From: Ga0077555 sp041397775
Lineage (GTDB): Bacteria > Pseudomonadota > Alphaproteobacteria > Rhizobiales > Hyphomicrobiaceae
Reading direction: 5' to 3'
NCBI GenBank assembly: GCA_041397775.1
Contig: JAWKWB010000003.1
Span: 1 to 64,000, forward strand
DNA length: 64,000 bases
Shown here: piece by piece, positions 62,828-64,000 of the stretch
Layout: every line of letters starts with the position of its first letter
How positions within the stretch are numbered: the first letter of the stretch is position 1
Notes under the pieces: generated by a model
What the model was told of the DNA's origin: nothing
Databases searched by the model: none
What the model saw: the letters and a program-made list of their open reading frames with translations, nothing else
Program-made: the position numbers and the translations under genes

Positions 62828-63261
62828 TAGTCCCCTAGCCTTTCTCGATCCCCGATGCCGCCTGCGGCTCAATACCAGCACTCCCGCGATCCGATGCAAG
62901 ACCCCAGGCGCTTCTATCCCCATGGGATGTCGACGGTCCCGCGTCGAACCGCGCATCCATCTCATGGGGAGTAAGAGCGCGAATAAGGCATTCCCGTGTC
63001 CGCGTCGCGATGGTGCGGCAACTTTGTCGGGGATTTGCGTGAAGTCGTGATGTCGACCGGCACGGGCGAGGTGGCCGCTGGTGTCGCCGGCCAAGAGTGC
63101 GTATGCGGCGCGCGCTGCTGTGTGCAGGTGCAAAAAGATCGGCCGCCGCGGGCCGATTTCCCTTGCCGCTTCGGCGCCTTGTGCGTATGTGAGCGGCTTG
63201 CGGAAAAAACGTATGAGACGCGGCGGCGGTCGCCGCGGACGTCCGCGCGAGAGCGATTACC
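62828..63261. other. Divergent intergenic region before asd
   Basis: 434 bases without a credible gene. It has a hairpin ATCGGCC-GCCGCG-GGCCGAT (63138-63157), then AT-richer AAAAAACGTATGAG. Promoters for the IalB-family gene and asd are expected here. An open frame across the right part is basic and low-complexity and I do not call it. Confidence 0.5.
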
Positions 63262-64000
63262 ATGGGCTACAGGATCGCGATTGTCGGCGCCACCGGGAAC
63301 GTGGGCCGCGAAATGTTGAATGTACTGGCCGATCGCAAGTTTCCGGTCTCGGAAATCCATGCGTTGGCCTCCCGGCGCTCGCTGGGCACCGAGGTATCGT
63401 TCGGTGAGAAGACACTCAAATGCCGCGACCTGGAGACGTTCGACTTCTCGAACATCGACATCTGCCTGATGAGTGCCGGCTCGGGTCCCTCCAAGGAGCA
63501 CAGCCCTCGCATCGGCGCGCAAGGCTGCATGGTGATCGATAATTCGTCTGCCTGGCGATACGATCAGGACGTGCCGCTGGTCGTGCCCGAGGTGAACGGG
63601 GACGTGCTCGAAGCGTACATGCGCCAGGGCCGCCGGAAGAACATCATCGCCAATCCGAATTGTTCCACGGCGCAGATGGTCGTGGCGCTGAAGCCGCTGC
63701 ACGATGCCGCAGGCATCAAGCGCGTCGTCGTGTCGACCTACCAGTCGGTGTCGGGCGCGGGCAAGGACGCGATGGACGAGCTGTGGCAGCAGACCAAGGG
63801 CACCTATGTTCCGGGCCAGGAGGTCGAGCCGAAGAAGTTCACCAAGCAGATCGCCTTCAACTGCATTCCTCACATCGACGTCTTCATGGAGGACGGCTAC
63901 ACGAAGGAGGAATGGAAGATGCTTGCGGAGACGAAGAAGATTCTCGATCCGCGCATCAAGCTGACGGCAACGTGCGTTCGCGTGCCGGTGTTCGTGAGCC
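63262..64000 (+). CDS. asd: Aspartate-semialdehyde dehydrogenase, N-terminal part
   Basis: Reduces aspartyl phosphate to the semialdehyde in the lysine, threonine and methionine pathway. The right edge of the window cuts the gene after 246 residues. Visible are RIAIVGATGNVGREML, SAGSGPSKEHSPRIG, the catalytic Cys in IIANPNCSTAQMVVALKP and the SVSGAGKDAMDELW loop. It has not reached its terminal His. ThrB at the other end of the window acts in the threonine branch of the same pathway. Confidence 0.95.
   Translation, partial: MGYRIAIVGATGNVGREMLNVLADRKFPVSEIHALASRRSLGTEVSFGEKTLKCRDLETFDFSNIDICLMSAGSGPSKEHSPRIGAQGCMVIDNSSAWRYDQDVPLVVPEVNGDVLEAYMRQGRRKNIIANPNCSTAQMVVALKPLHDAAGIKRVVVSTYQSVSGAGKDAMDELWQQTKGTYVPGQEVEPKKFTKQIAFNCIPHIDVFMEDGYTKEEWKMLAETKKILDPRIKLTATCVRVPVFVS

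Noticed and set aside
63001..63261. A small basic frame upstream of asd as a leader gene
   Set aside because: It is low-complexity, lacks a ribosome site and its codon pattern is not gene-like.

Overview
The window is GC-rich (roughly two thirds G+C by eye) chromosomal DNA from an alphaproteobacterium, most likely a member of the Hyphomicrobiales. Supporting signs are the ispH-thrB-rnhA order, split pntAA/pntAB/pntB preceded by a COX4-like small subunit, DUF2865, DUF2939 and IalB-type envelope proteins, a Suf operon headed by an IscR-type regulator plus a second cysteine desulfurase, and a CyaC-like haem/2Fe-2S cyclase. No rRNA, tRNA, insertion sequence, phage or CRISPR was seen; this is core chromosome with small accessory modules. 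Gene calls rest on reading translated sequences without database searches.

Layout. 1-6.6 kb: the end of a DHA2-type drug exporter, a 586-base gene-free island of palindromic repeats, rnhA-thrB-ispH, a lipoprotein and a DUF900 esterase-like protein. 6.6-10.3 kb: paaABCDE, the complete phenylacetyl-CoA epoxidase, with a visible promoter and paired CATGCAA boxes. 10.4-17.2 kb, all on the minus strand: a gamma-glutamylcyclotransferase-like protein, a metallo-beta-lactamase-fold enzyme, arsC, two dehydrogenases and valS, which carries an in-frame array of palindromic 39-base repeats. 17.4-26.5 kb: gltX, a GNAT protein, a DUF2865 protein, a hydratase, then a tightly coupled cysS-VOC-GFA-GNAT-37-residue membrane protein-cimA operon preceded by a possible Cys-Cys leader peptide.

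27-36.3 kb is an envelope and redox-signalling stretch. A Pro/Ala-rich anchored protein, an OmpA-family protein and a Ser/Thr kinase face a convergent hexahelical, His-rich, 2Fe-2S protein whose cyclase domain has lost key catalytic residues. Divergent from that are a COX4-like peptide and the proton-translocating transhydrogenase genes, interrupted by a DUF2798 membrane protein. 36.3-43.3 kb: a short-chain dehydrogenase, a TRAP permease pair with no binding protein nearby, a PPOX flavoprotein, a core-MetE-like protein and an ABC-F ATPase. 43.3-51.6 kb: a TerB/J-domain protein, dnaE (with a second palindromic in-frame insert), tctBAC and an alpha/beta hydrolase.

51.7-60.9 kb is the Suf iron-sulfur assembly locus: iscR, cysteine desulfurase, sufB, two unknown genes, sufC, sufD, sufS, sufT-like, sufA and DUF924. 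As given, sufB has a one-base insertion and a downstream in-frame stop, although this gene is normally indispensable in such bacteria. The window ends with a TfoX-like gene, an apparently leaderless hspQ, an IalB-family gene and the start of asd.

The observations most worth following are the Cys-Cys leader before cysS, the degenerate CyaC-like protein, the palindromic in-frame inserts in valS and dnaE, and the double lesion in sufB.
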